A stretch of DNA of 6,875 nt from an uncultured Clostridia bacterium (GTDB lineage Bacteria; Bacillota; Clostridia; Christensenellales; UBA1242). Below the pieces are notes generated by a model. That model saw nothing but the letters and a program-made list of their open reading frames with translations, was not told the origin of the DNA and did no database searches. The position numbers and the translations under genes were made by a program. Within the stretch, counting starts at the first letter, position 1. Every line of letters begins with the position of its first letter. The stretch is taken from the NCBI GenBank assembly GCA_944376785.1, contig CALWDV010000059.1, positions 1-6,875 on the forward strand, in the 5' to 3' direction. Shown here piece by piece: positions 1-6,064 of this stretch.

Positions 1-711
1 ATTAAATTTTTTGCTAACAATAACCATTGGCTTACTTTTCTTTTTGTAGGTTTGTTTTAAAATAGCTTTTGCAACACATTCTGGTGGCATACGTTTACTT
101 TCGTGTTTATCAACAAAACCAACAGCATTTTTAATTCGGTTGCCATATCTTTCATTTGTGTCAAAGTTTTTAACTCGGTTTTTACTAAAATTGCTTTTAA
201 CATCACCCGGGCAAATTGCACAAACATCAATTCCTGCATAACAAAGTTCCAATCTTTGTGAATATGTGAAAGATAGCACTGCTGCTTTACTTGTGCAATA
301 CATACCTCTAAAAGGAACACTCCAAATTCCCAAAGCGCTGGAAATGTTGATGATTTTTGCACCTTTACCCATTAAAGGTAATGCATATTTACTGCAATAA
401 TAGACGCCCATAACATTAACATCCATAATGTTTTTAAATGTTTCGGTTGGAACAAGTTCAAGTGCTCCACTAACACCAAAACCAGCGTTATTAATTAACA
501 CATCAATTTTTCCATACTTTTCGCCAATTTCATTAAAAACTTGTTTCACTCTTTCTTCGTTTGAAACATCACAGGAAAAACTAAATTCAGGATATTCTTT
601 ATCTGCTTCACGTGAAAGATTTAAAACAATTTCACCTTTTTTTCTAAACATATCGGCAGTGCATTTTCCAATTCCACCACTTGCACCAGTAATAACAATA
701 ATTTTACTCAT
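1..711 (-). CDS. short-chain dehydrogenase/reductase (SDR), 3' end outside window
   Basis: I translated this frame from the ATG at 711-709; it stays open to the left edge (237 codons, no stop), so the C-terminus is missing. It is a classical SDR, a soluble NAD(P)(H)-dependent oxidoreductase with a Rossmann fold. Visible motifs are the cofactor loop TGASGGIG at residues 8-15, CDV near 47-49, NNAG at 74-77, the catalytic tetrad Asn99, Ser125, Tyr138 and Lys142 (YCTSK), and PGDV at 168-171. Arg34 just after the second strand suggests NADP(H) preference (inference). A Shine-Dalgarno GGAG lies at 720-717, about seven bases before the ATG, which supports this start. The substrate cannot be told from sequence; the family covers sugars, steroids, fatty-acyl groups and polyols. 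It is separated from the other genes by the 654-base non-coding stretch and probably has its own promoter. Confidence 0.93.
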   Translation of the reverse strand, partial: MSKIIVITGASGGIGKCTADMFRKKGEIVLNLSREADKEYPEFSFSCDVSNEERVKQVFNEIGEKYGKIDVLINNAGFGVSGALELVPTETFKNIMDVNVMGVYYCSKYALPLMGKGAKIINISSALGIWSVPFRGMYCTSKAAVLSFTYSQRLELCYAGIDVCAICPGDVKSNFSKNRVKNFDTNERYGNRIKNAVGFVDKHESKRMPPECVAKAILKQTYKKKSKPMVIVSKKFN

Positions 712-782
712 ATTTTCTCCAAAAAAATTTAATCATTTTATTTTACATTACTTTTATTATTTTTCAAATTGTTTATATTAAA

Positions 783-823
783 ATTATAATAAAAACAAAA
801 TAAAAAAATTTAATGTTGTAACA
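783..823 (-). promoter_or_regulatory. possible promoter elements for the SDR gene
   Basis: Two candidates read toward the SDR gene on the minus strand. One is a perfect -10 hexamer TATAAT (788-783) without a good -35 at the normal distance. The other is an extended -10-like TGTTACAAC (823-815). The surroundings are so AT-rich that chance matches are expected. Either would give a leader of roughly 65-100 bases. Confidence 0.25.
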
Positions 824-852
824 CAATGCAAATTAATAACATAGTATGAAGT

Positions 853-1008
853 GTATATTTAATTTATAGTTTTTAGCACACTACAACTCACCCCATTTGT
901 TTTGTGCACAACTGGTACAAAAATAAATTAAATATACCCCTCCCTTTCCAGCATTTTTGCTGTTAATAATAAAAAACACTCAAACATTGTGGTTTGAGTG
1001 TTTTTTGC
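853..1008 (+). ncRNA. candidate small structured RNA (unassigned)
   Basis: This is inference from structure only. A perfect 14-bp inverted repeat (853-866 with 924-937, GTATATTTAATTTA) encloses 57 bases containing a smaller stem GCACA/TGTGC (876-880/903-907). Next come a pyrimidine run CCCCTCCC (937-944), a CAGCA-TTTT-TGCTG hairpin (949-962) and a strong intrinsic terminator (971-1006). A weak -10 (TAGTAT, 842-847) would place a start close to 853, the first base of the long stem. The unpaired C-rich stretches (890-894 and 937-944) are complementary to Shine-Dalgarno sequences, a layout known from Firmicute regulatory RNAs such as RsaE/RoxS. I cannot assign it to a named family. The opposite strand could equally be the transcribed one, because the terminator works both ways. 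No protein-coding frame of note exists here. Confidence 0.3.
971..1006. terminator. strong bidirectional intrinsic terminator
   Basis: A perfect 15-bp stem pairs 971-985 (AAAAAACACTCAAAC) with 992-1006 (GTTTGAGTGTTTTTT) across a six-base loop. It has A-runs before and T-runs after on both strands. An outer pairing GTTAATA (962-968) with TATTAAC (1009-1015) extends it beyond a two-base mismatch. On the plus strand it would end the candidate small RNA. On the minus strand it is the first convincing terminator downstream of the VanW-domain gene. Confidence 0.8.
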
Positions 1009-1061
1009 TATTAACGAAATAAAGCCATTTTTTTAAGATATTTTATTTTTATGCACACAAT

Positions 1062-1070
1062 TTAGTCGAA
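1062..1070 (+). promoter_or_regulatory. candidate Spo0A box
   Basis: TTAGTCGAA matches the Spo0A box consensus TTTGTCGAA at eight of nine positions and lies between the first two DnaA boxes. Spo0A is the master regulator of sporulation, and in Bacillus subtilis it binds within oriC. CG dinucleotides are rare in this stretch, so the match carries some weight, but a single 9-mer is weak evidence. Confidence 0.35.
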
Positions 1071-1119
1071 TATTCACCAATTTACTCAATTTTTATAAGT
1101 TATCCACATTTGCACATTG

Positions 1120-1189
1120 TTATTATTATAAATTTTAATGAATATTTATAAAAATATGTATAAATACACGTGAGAATGTATAAAAATTG
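1120..1189 (+). other. AT-rich candidate DNA unwinding element with DnaA-trio-like start
   Basis: Almost purely A and T from 1120 to 1166 and again from 1175 to 1188. It begins with TTATTATTA (1120-1128), eleven bases after the TTATCCACA box at 1100-1108. On the complementary strand this reads as three 3'-AAT-5' units, compatible with the DnaA-trio element (3'-[G/A]AT-5' repeats) that follows the last box in Bacillus-type origins and starts strand opening. ATGTATAAA is repeated directly at 1156-1164 and 1176-1184, and a CACGTG palindrome lies at 1167-1172. The role is inferred from position and composition. Confidence 0.45.
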
Positions 1190-1194
1190 TCGAA
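1186..1194 (+). promoter_or_regulatory. candidate Spo0A box
   Basis: ATTGTCGAA matches the consensus TTTGTCGAA at eight of nine positions and the 0A-box core TGNCGAA completely. It sits at the junction between the AT-rich segment and the right-hand DnaA boxes, where bound Spo0A could interfere with DnaA filament growth. It overlaps the left arm of a nine-base inverted repeat (1190-1198 with 1248-1256). Confidence 0.45.
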
Positions 1195-1256
1195 AATAAC
1201 CAAAGTTATCCACTTATCCACATTCAAAATGGTATTTATCCACAATGTATTTTCGA
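1190..1256. repeat. inverted repeat flanking the three central DnaA boxes
   Basis: TCGAAAATA (1190-1198) and its exact reverse complement TATTTTCGA (1248-1256) bracket the DnaA boxes at 1206-1244, 49 bases apart. Both arms contain TCGAA, the core shared with the Spo0A box. It may be a pair of protein sites or coincidence in AT-rich DNA. Confidence 0.5.
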
Positions 1257-1365
1257 TTTTTGTTTCAATTTTTAATAAATTAACCATTTTTTAACAAAAA
1301 TGTGGAAAGTTATGCACACTTATCCACATTTGTTTGTTTAAACTAACTAAAAATTACCTTTATTT

Positions 1366-3033
1366 TTACGGACAAACGTTGGTTGGAATAAAACCATCTT
1401 CTGCACTATTATTCATTGAACTTGCATTAATATTAGAATTATCAACGTTTCCTTCAATTATTTCCATTCCTGCAGGAAGTTCTTCCACCCCTTCAATAAT
1501 AATACCATTTTGTGGTTTATAAATTTCGTGTCGAATTTCTTTTTCTTCCACCTTTTTGCCATCAACATAATATTCCACATATGCTTTTGCTTCATAGCCA
1601 TTTCTTGGATATGTTAATCTGTACTGTTCACCTTTAAATAAAACTTTGCTTGTATATTCTTTTTTTGTGTCTGGCACAATTTTATCGCCACTATGTTCAA
1701 TTGTGTCAATAGTTTCACTTCTGGTTTTAATGGTGTGATCCAATTTTTGTCCATAAATAATTGCCTTAACACTTTCGGAATCACACACAGTTTGAATATA
1801 AATTGGGTGTTCGCTTGTGTTTTTAAATTTTAAATCGGCAACATACTCAGAAACCATTGCATCCATTGCCAAAGGAACATATTTAACAGGAAGTGTGTGT
1901 TTGTGAACTTCTAAAATTTCAACATCAGCCAAAAGCAAAGCATTGTATAATGTTGTACTTGCTTGGCAAACTCCACCACCAACACCGTCAACATATTGTC
2001 CTTTATAAATAACAGTTGCAATTTTATAGCCGTTTTCTTTTGTGTGAGGTCCTGTTATTTTATTAAAACTTACTTCTTCATTTGGTTGAACAACAAAACC
2101 ATTAAAGCACTCTAACGCTTTTTTAACATTACTTTTTCTACCACCTGTGCTGTCTGAAACATAGGTTGTGTAAGATGAAAGTTTTGTTGTTGCAAGTTCG
2201 TTTTCTTCTTTGGTTGTTTCTGGTTGTTCTTCAACTGTTTGAATTGTAACTTGCACATTATTAGTTTTGTTGAATTGCTCGTTAATGTCGTAATACAGTT
2301 GCTCTCTATTAACACGTAAACCAACTTTATGGTCGGTTATTGTGAAACAATTTTTATTGTTTGCATTAAATGTTATTTCACTATTAACTGGTTCAATTTC
2401 AATTTCTTTAATTATTTCATCTATTTTAGCATCAAGCCCAACAAATATGTAATTAAAAGCCACATTAATGTTTGCACCTTCTTGTTTTAATTCTTGCAAA
2501 GTTTGAGTTTGCAATTCATAGTTATCAACAATTTCATTTCGTTTTTGTGCTTCTTCAATAATAGTGTGAATTTCGCTGTTAACTTTAAAATCGTTTTTAT
2601 CAAAAGTCCACGATTTATCTTTATAATTAATTGTTAAAGTAAAGTTTTCGCTTTTTTCTTTAAACATTTCATACATAAGTTGTTCTGCATCATAGTTTTG
2701 CATACCACCAACATTAATGCCATTAATAATTGTTCCGTTTTGCAAAACATTAGAAGGGTCTTCACTTTCCATAATAAAAAATTGTCCAACAACCACCATA
2801 ACCAAAACTAAACTAATTGCACTTAGCCCAATTAACAACTTGTTTGCATTATCACGTTTTAAAACCTTACTTTTTCTGCCTTGCAAACCTGAATCGGTAA
2901 ACACTTGAACACCATTTTTTAAAGTTGCTTTAACATTTTTTGTTTTTAAATTATTTGTTACCTTGCTTGTAGCCGTTGTTTTTTGACTATTTGTTCTTAA
3001 TAATTCTTTTGTGTTTTTAACATTTTTTTTCAT
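1366..3033 (-). CDS. membrane-anchored VanW-family protein with YoaR-like and G5-like domains
   Basis: 555 residues, complete (ATG at 3033, TAA at 1368-1366). Shine-Dalgarno AAGGA (3045-3041) precedes the ATG by seven bases. In order: a basic, Thr/Asn/Lys-rich cytoplasmic segment (1-64, about 17 Lys/Arg against three acidic residues), one transmembrane helix (65-87), a YoaR-type putative peptidoglycan-binding region (about 115-235), a VanW domain (about 280-425), a G5-like domain (about 445-515) and an Asn/Ser-rich tail (528-555). The VanW signature GGGVCQASTTLYNA is at 352-365 with Cys356, followed by HKHTLPVKYVPL at 378-388. The layout predicts an extracytoplasmic protein working at the cell wall. 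The biochemical role of VanW domains is not established, and membership does not imply vancomycin resistance. It follows cca after a terminator, so it is probably a separate transcript, though I see no clear -35/-10 pair in the 97-base gap. No terminator follows its stop before the DnaA boxes. Confidence 0.92.
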   Translation of the reverse strand: MKKNVKNTKELLRTNSQKTTATSKVTNNLKTKNVKATLKNGVQVFTDSGLQGRKSKVLKRDNANKLLIGLSAISLVLVMVVVGQFFIMESEDPSNVLQNGTIINGINVGGMQNYDAEQLMYEMFKEKSENFTLTINYKDKSWTFDKNDFKVNSEIHTIIEEAQKRNEIVDNYELQTQTLQELKQEGANINVAFNYIFVGLDAKIDEIIKEIEIEPVNSEITFNANNKNCFTITDHKVGLRVNREQLYYDINEQFNKTNNVQVTIQTVEEQPETTKEENELATTKLSSYTTYVSDSTGGRKSNVKKALECFNGFVVQPNEEVSFNKITGPHTKENGYKIATVIYKGQYVDGVGGGVCQASTTLYNALLLADVEILEVHKHTLPVKYVPLAMDAMVSEYVADLKFKNTSEHPIYIQTVCDSESVKAIIYGQKLDHTIKTRSETIDTIEHSGDKIVPDTKKEYTSKVLFKGEQYRLTYPRNGYEAKAYVEYYVDGKKVEEKEIRHEIYKPQNGIIIEGVEELPAGMEIIEGNVDNSNINASSMNNSAEDGFIPTNVCP

Positions 3034-3107
3034 ACAAATTTCCTTAAAAGTTTATTTAATTTATTCTTTTTCATTTTAAAAAAATTATGTATTTTATAAA
3101 GCACAAA

Positions 3108-3137
3108 AAAATAAAAACTCTTGCGAGTTTTTATTTT
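3108..3137 (-). terminator. intrinsic terminator after the tRNA nucleotidyltransferase gene
   Basis: A 13-bp stem pairs AAAATAAAAACTC (3108-3120) with GAGTTTTTATTTT (3125-3137) around a four-base loop TTGC. On the minus strand it is followed by a T-rich run. It overlaps the TAA stop of the gene (3138-3136), so the stem starts inside the stop codon. It separates the tilS-cca unit from the VanW-domain gene. Confidence 0.75.
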
Positions 3138-4491
3138 AATTTTTATTGGTTGTATTACTTGTGTTTTCTTCCAACTTTTGTTTGTAAAACATTTTTAATA
3201 ATTTATCATTTAAAAACTTTGCTTGTTCTAGCAAAATATAGTTATCGTTAATAATTAAACCATTAACACACATTTCAAAAAGTGTTGCACGAATTTTTGA
3301 AATAAACTCTTCTTTAACGTGTGCAATTTTAATAAGCTCAACATTTTCAACATTTAATTCTTCTTGATTAAAAGGTACTTTTGATTTTTTAAGTTGCATA
3401 ATTCTTAATTTTAAATTGTTTAGTTTGTTTGGATTTACTAACGATAAATAAGTTTTTGTTTCAAAAGAAAGTTTTTCATATTCCAAACAATTATGAGCAT
3501 CTAAAAAATCATCTTCTTTTAAATATAACAATTTTTGAACAAACAAGTATGCGTAAAAAATTTCTTGAATGTTTTTGTTTGATTCTTTTAGCCCATTAAC
3601 ACCTAACAACTGATTAACAGAAAACTCAACATTTTGATATGATGAATTTGTTTTTATGTAATTATTTAAAACCAAACACATAAAAGCAATATATCTAAAA
3701 CTTCCGTCACTTTTTAAAAATGCATTATATAGTTTGCCACTTTCTTTAATTTTGAAATTTTTAAAATTAGAATTAAAAATGTATTGCCACAAATTTAATT
3801 TATTATAGTACTTAACAATTTTTCCATGTGTGCTATTTTTTAAGTGATATTTTAAACCACCATTAACAGAAAGTTTAATTTCCTTTAAAATTCTTTCTTT
3901 ACTAATATCTTTAACTTTATATGCATATTCTTTTGCAGTTTTTAAAGTTTTCTTTTCTGGTTTAAAATCAAGTTCACAAATAAATCTTATTAGTCGTAAA
4001 ATTCTTAAACCATCATCGGTAAACACCAACTCTGGGCTAACAACTGTTTTTAGTTGTTTCTTTTTCAAATCTTTTTGCCCATCAAAAAAATCATAAATTT
4101 TGTTTTCTGTTACGCAATAATAAATTGCATTAATTGTAAAATCTCTTCTTTCGGCATCAACATTTGGACTGCTAACAAATTCAACTTCATCTGGACTATG
4201 TTTTCCTGAATCGTCATAAAGTTCTTTTCTAAACGTTGTGTATTCATATTGCTCATCATCTTTGGTTATTAAAATGGTTCCCAATCTTTTATTAACAACT
4301 GTTGCACCATACCCATTTGTTTTACATAAAATTAAAACATCTTGTGCAGACATTGAACTAGCAATATCAACATCGTTAATATCAATGTTTAGTAAATTGT
4401 TTCGAACATAACCACCAACCACAAAAAGTTTGTGGCCATGCTCAAACATTAACTTTGCTAAATTTTTTAAATTTTCGCTAATTTTAAACAT
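3136..4491 (-). CDS. cca: CCA tRNA nucleotidyltransferase (class II)
   Basis: 451 residues. It adds or repairs the 3'-terminal CCA of tRNAs using CTP and ATP, in the cytoplasm. The N-terminal nucleotidyltransferase domain shows FVVGGYVRN (23-31), the metal-binding Asp40-X-Asp42 (NDVDIASS), the tail motif ERRDFTINAI (114-123) and the nucleotide-template motif DDGLRILRLIRF (159-170) with Asp160 and Arg163. A helical tRNA-binding C-terminal part follows. I see no HD phosphohydrolase motif, and no poly(A)-polymerase hallmark, so CCA addition is more likely than polyadenylation. A division into A-adding and CC-adding enzymes, as in some bacteria, cannot be excluded without the rest of the genome. 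Length fits the bacterial family. The ATG at 4491 lies 22 bases after the tilS stop, with a GGGGAT ribosome-site candidate (4503-4498) in that gap, so co-transcription with tilS is likely. The C-terminal end is Asn/Thr-rich. A terminator overlaps the stop codon. Confidence 0.93.
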   Translation of the reverse strand: MFKISENLKNLAKLMFEHGHKLFVVGGYVRNNLLNIDINDVDIASSMSAQDVLILCKTNGYGATVVNKRLGTILITKDDEQYEYTTFRKELYDDSGKHSPDEVEFVSSPNVDAERRDFTINAIYYCVTENKIYDFFDGQKDLKKKQLKTVVSPELVFTDDGLRILRLIRFICELDFKPEKKTLKTAKEYAYKVKDISKERILKEIKLSVNGGLKYHLKNSTHGKIVKYYNKLNLWQYIFNSNFKNFKIKESGKLYNAFLKSDGSFRYIAFMCLVLNNYIKTNSSYQNVEFSVNQLLGVNGLKESNKNIQEIFYAYLFVQKLLYLKEDDFLDAHNCLEYEKLSFETKTYLSLVNPNKLNNLKLRIMQLKKSKVPFNQEELNVENVELIKIAHVKEEFISKIRATLFEMCVNGLIINDNYILLEQAKFLNDKLLKMFYKQKLEENTSNTTNKN

Positions 4492-4513
4492 ACATAATCC
4501 CCAAAAAAATTAA

Positions 4514-5854
4514 TTAAGAAAACCTAACGGCATTAATGCCCCATGCAGTTTTTGTGTTTTCATCAACTTTAACTTTATCACTTATTTCCACACCTGCAAC
4601 AACCAAAATTTCGTTGCCACTAGCCAAAACTGGCAAGAAAGTTCTAAGTCGTGCAGGAATTTTTTCATCAATTAAAAAGTCGCTTAAACTTTTTGTTCCG
4701 CCACCAAATTTTTCAAAAACATCTCCATCTTTTCTATAACGCCAAATTGCATTTTTAGGAACTTTATTATAATCAATTAAATGACTATATTCGCCAATGT
4801 CTAATTTTCTGGTTACTTGCATTTCAATAACGCCATAATTTGGAATGTCAATTTTTCCTCTTTCCAACGCCCAAGTTTTTGGTTCTGGTGTAAAATTTTT
4901 GTTGGTCATTGTTATGAAGTTATATTCTTTAATAACAGAAATTCTATTTGGCAATGTTATTTTGCTTCCGTTTTCGGCTTCTAGTGCAAGATTGTTAATA
5001 ATTTTTAAGTGCTTTCTTTCAATGTCACTAACAATACCAATGCCTTTAAATGCCTTTCTTAAAATTCTGTTGGTAACAGCAACTGGATAACTAAAATAGT
5101 TAACAGGAATTTTGACTGTGCCATCACTTTCATAAACAACAGCATCATCATTTAATGTGTTATAAATATATTCATCATCAAGTTTGCAAAGTTCACCAAA
5201 AGTGCAAATTGCATTATCGGCATTTGGCCAACGGTTTCTAATTAACGGCATAACAATGTTTCTAATATAGTTTCGTGAATAGTCGCTGTTTTGATTTGTT
5301 TCATCTTCAACATAAGGAATATCGTTTGCATTAATATATGCCATAATTTCTGTTTGTGAAGTGTTAAGCAATGGGCGTAAATAAACATTGTCTCTAACCA
5401 CGTCCATTCCACTAGCCCCAGCAATTCCACTACCCCTGAAAATGTGCAACAAAATTGTTTCTGCTTGATCTTGCAAATGATGTCCTAATGCAATTTTGTT
5501 AATAACCTTTTTGTTTATTAATGCTTTAAAAATTCTAAATCTACATTCACGTGCAGCAGCTTCAATGGTTAATCCTTTATCTTCGCTTAATCTTTTTGCA
5601 TTAACTTTATACATATAAACTTTAATTCCGTTTTTATTGCAATAGTTAACAACAAACTCGGCATCTTGTGCACTGTTTTCACGCAAGCTATGGTCTATTG
5701 TTATGGCAATACATTCAAAACCCTTTTCTTTTGAAATGCTGTTTAAATAGTGCAACAAACACATACTATCTTTTCCACCACTAACAGCAACACCAATTTT
5801 ATCTTTTGGACTTATTAAGTTATATTTTTCTATTGTTTTTTGTAAACTTTTCAT
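4514..5854 (-). CDS. tilS: tRNA(Ile)-lysidine synthase
   Basis: 446 residues, complete. It converts the wobble cytidine C34 of the tRNA-Ile with CAU anticodon to lysidine, using ATP and lysine, so that the tRNA reads AUA as Ile; the enzyme is normally essential. An AT-rich genome uses AUA heavily. The N-terminal PP-loop ATPase shows SGGKDS (25-30), ITIDHSLREN (51-60), GHHLQDQAET (124-133), RGSGIAG (140-146), RPLL (160-163) and the DETNQNSDYSRNYIRN segment (184-199). The TilS C-terminal domain is present (about 370-445: WRYRKDGD, then GGGTKSLSDFLIDEKIP, then a VVAGVEISDKVKV ending). Length matches the family. Shine-Dalgarno AAAGG (5867-5863) lies eight bases before the ATG at 5854. It follows spoIIE, as in many Firmicutes, but across a terminator and a 208-base gap, so it probably has its own promoter. 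The next gene, cca, also acts in tRNA maturation. Confidence 0.96.
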   Translation of the reverse strand: MKSLQKTIEKYNLISPKDKIGVAVSGGKDSMCLLHYLNSISKEKGFECIAITIDHSLRENSAQDAEFVVNYCNKNGIKVYMYKVNAKRLSEDKGLTIEAAARECRFRIFKALINKKVINKIALGHHLQDQAETILLHIFRGSGIAGASGMDVVRDNVYLRPLLNTSQTEIMAYINANDIPYVEDETNQNSDYSRNYIRNIVMPLIRNRWPNADNAICTFGELCKLDDEYIYNTLNDDAVVYESDGTVKIPVNYFSYPVAVTNRILRKAFKGIGIVSDIERKHLKIINNLALEAENGSKITLPNRISVIKEYNFITMTNKNFTPEPKTWALERGKIDIPNYGVIEMQVTRKLDIGEYSHLIDYNKVPKNAIWRYRKDGDVFEKFGGGTKSLSDFLIDEKIPARLRTFLPVLASGNEILVVAGVEISDKVKVDENTKTAWGINAVRFS

Positions 5855-5908
5855 TTTTTTTACCTTTGTTTTTTATTAAAAAAATTTTTAAAAATCAATA
5901 CTTAATTT

Positions 5909-5936
5909 ATTGTAACACAAAAATCTTAAATATAAA
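5909..5936 (-). promoter_or_regulatory. candidate extended -10 promoter for tilS-cca
   Basis: On the minus strand TGTTACAAT (5917-5909) is an extended -10 (TG-N-TACAAT, five of six to TATAAT). A four-of-six -35 TTTATA (5936-5931) lies 16 bases upstream. It would start transcription near 5902, giving a leader of about 48 bases. A second option further upstream is TTGAAA (5988-5983) with TATAAA (5963-5958) at 19-base spacing. The remaining AT-rich gap between spoIIE and tilS shows no gene. Confidence 0.4.
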
Positions 5937-6037
5937 ATACTTAAAAGCCATTTTTATTTTATATTTTTTTATTAAATATTTTTTTCAAAGTTTTTAAATT
6001 TTATTATTATTTACCTAAACCTATTTAATGTAACAAA

Positions 6038-6064
6038 AAAAGTCATGAAAAGTTCACGACTTTT
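6038..6064 (-). terminator. intrinsic terminator after spoIIE
   Basis: AAAAGTC (6038-6044) pairs with GACTTTT (6058-6064). After one A-C mismatch, TGAA (6046-6049) pairs with TTCA (6053-6056), leaving a three-base loop. On the minus strand it is followed by a run of seven Ts and GTTA. The stem begins within the TAA stop codon of spoIIE (6065-6063), the same compact arrangement as the terminator after cca. Confidence 0.7.

Larger units (their letters stand above)
1049..1328 (+). other. oriC: DnaA-box cluster, candidate replication origin (oriC)
   Basis: Seven DnaA boxes lie in 280 bases, all on the plus strand. TTATCCACA occurs at 1100-1108, 1214-1222, 1236-1244 and 1320-1328. TTATGCACA occurs at 1049-1057 and 1310-1318. 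TTATCCACT at 1206-1214 shares one base with its neighbour. The paired boxes at 1206-1222 and 1310-1328 sit in similar contexts (AAAGTTAT then TTATCCACATT), as if one module had been duplicated. An AT-rich segment lies between the left and right groups. DnaA, the initiator ATPase, binds such 9-mers and opens the neighbouring AT-rich DNA. The density and single orientation far exceed chance in a region this AT-rich. Whether it is the chromosomal origin or a DnaA-titrating or regulatory cluster is not settled: dnaA and dnaN are not in view. Confidence 0.7.

Noticed and set aside
428..781. Plus-strand open frames such as 428-781, 1334-1522, 4845-5090 and 6184-6525
   Set aside because: Except for short ends they lie antisense to the real minus-strand genes and show no recognisable motifs or ribosome-binding sites; they are frame shadows.
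902..911. TTGTGCACAA palindrome as a further DnaA box or operator
   Set aside because: It has too many mismatches to TTATCCACA on either strand, and half of it is used in the small stem of the candidate RNA.
853..1008. 6S RNA or SRP RNA
   Set aside because: I could not find the 6S central bubble or the SRP GGAA/GCAG core, so no known family name was used.
1108..1116. ATTTGCACA as an eighth DnaA box
   Set aside because: It has three mismatches to the consensus; it may only be a degenerate site and was not counted.
1285..1302. Hairpin CATTTTT/AAAAATG as a terminator for the VanW gene
   Set aside because: The stem is seven pairs, almost all A-T, and no T-run follows on the minus strand, so it is too weak to call.
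1366..3033. Vancomycin resistance gene
   Set aside because: Only the VanW domain is shared; there are no vanH/A/X or vanR/S neighbours, and VanW-G5 proteins are common in Firmicutes without resistance.
5907..5951. 14-codon minus-strand frame upstream of tilS
   Set aside because: It has no ribosome-binding site, overlaps the candidate promoter, and is of a size expected by chance.
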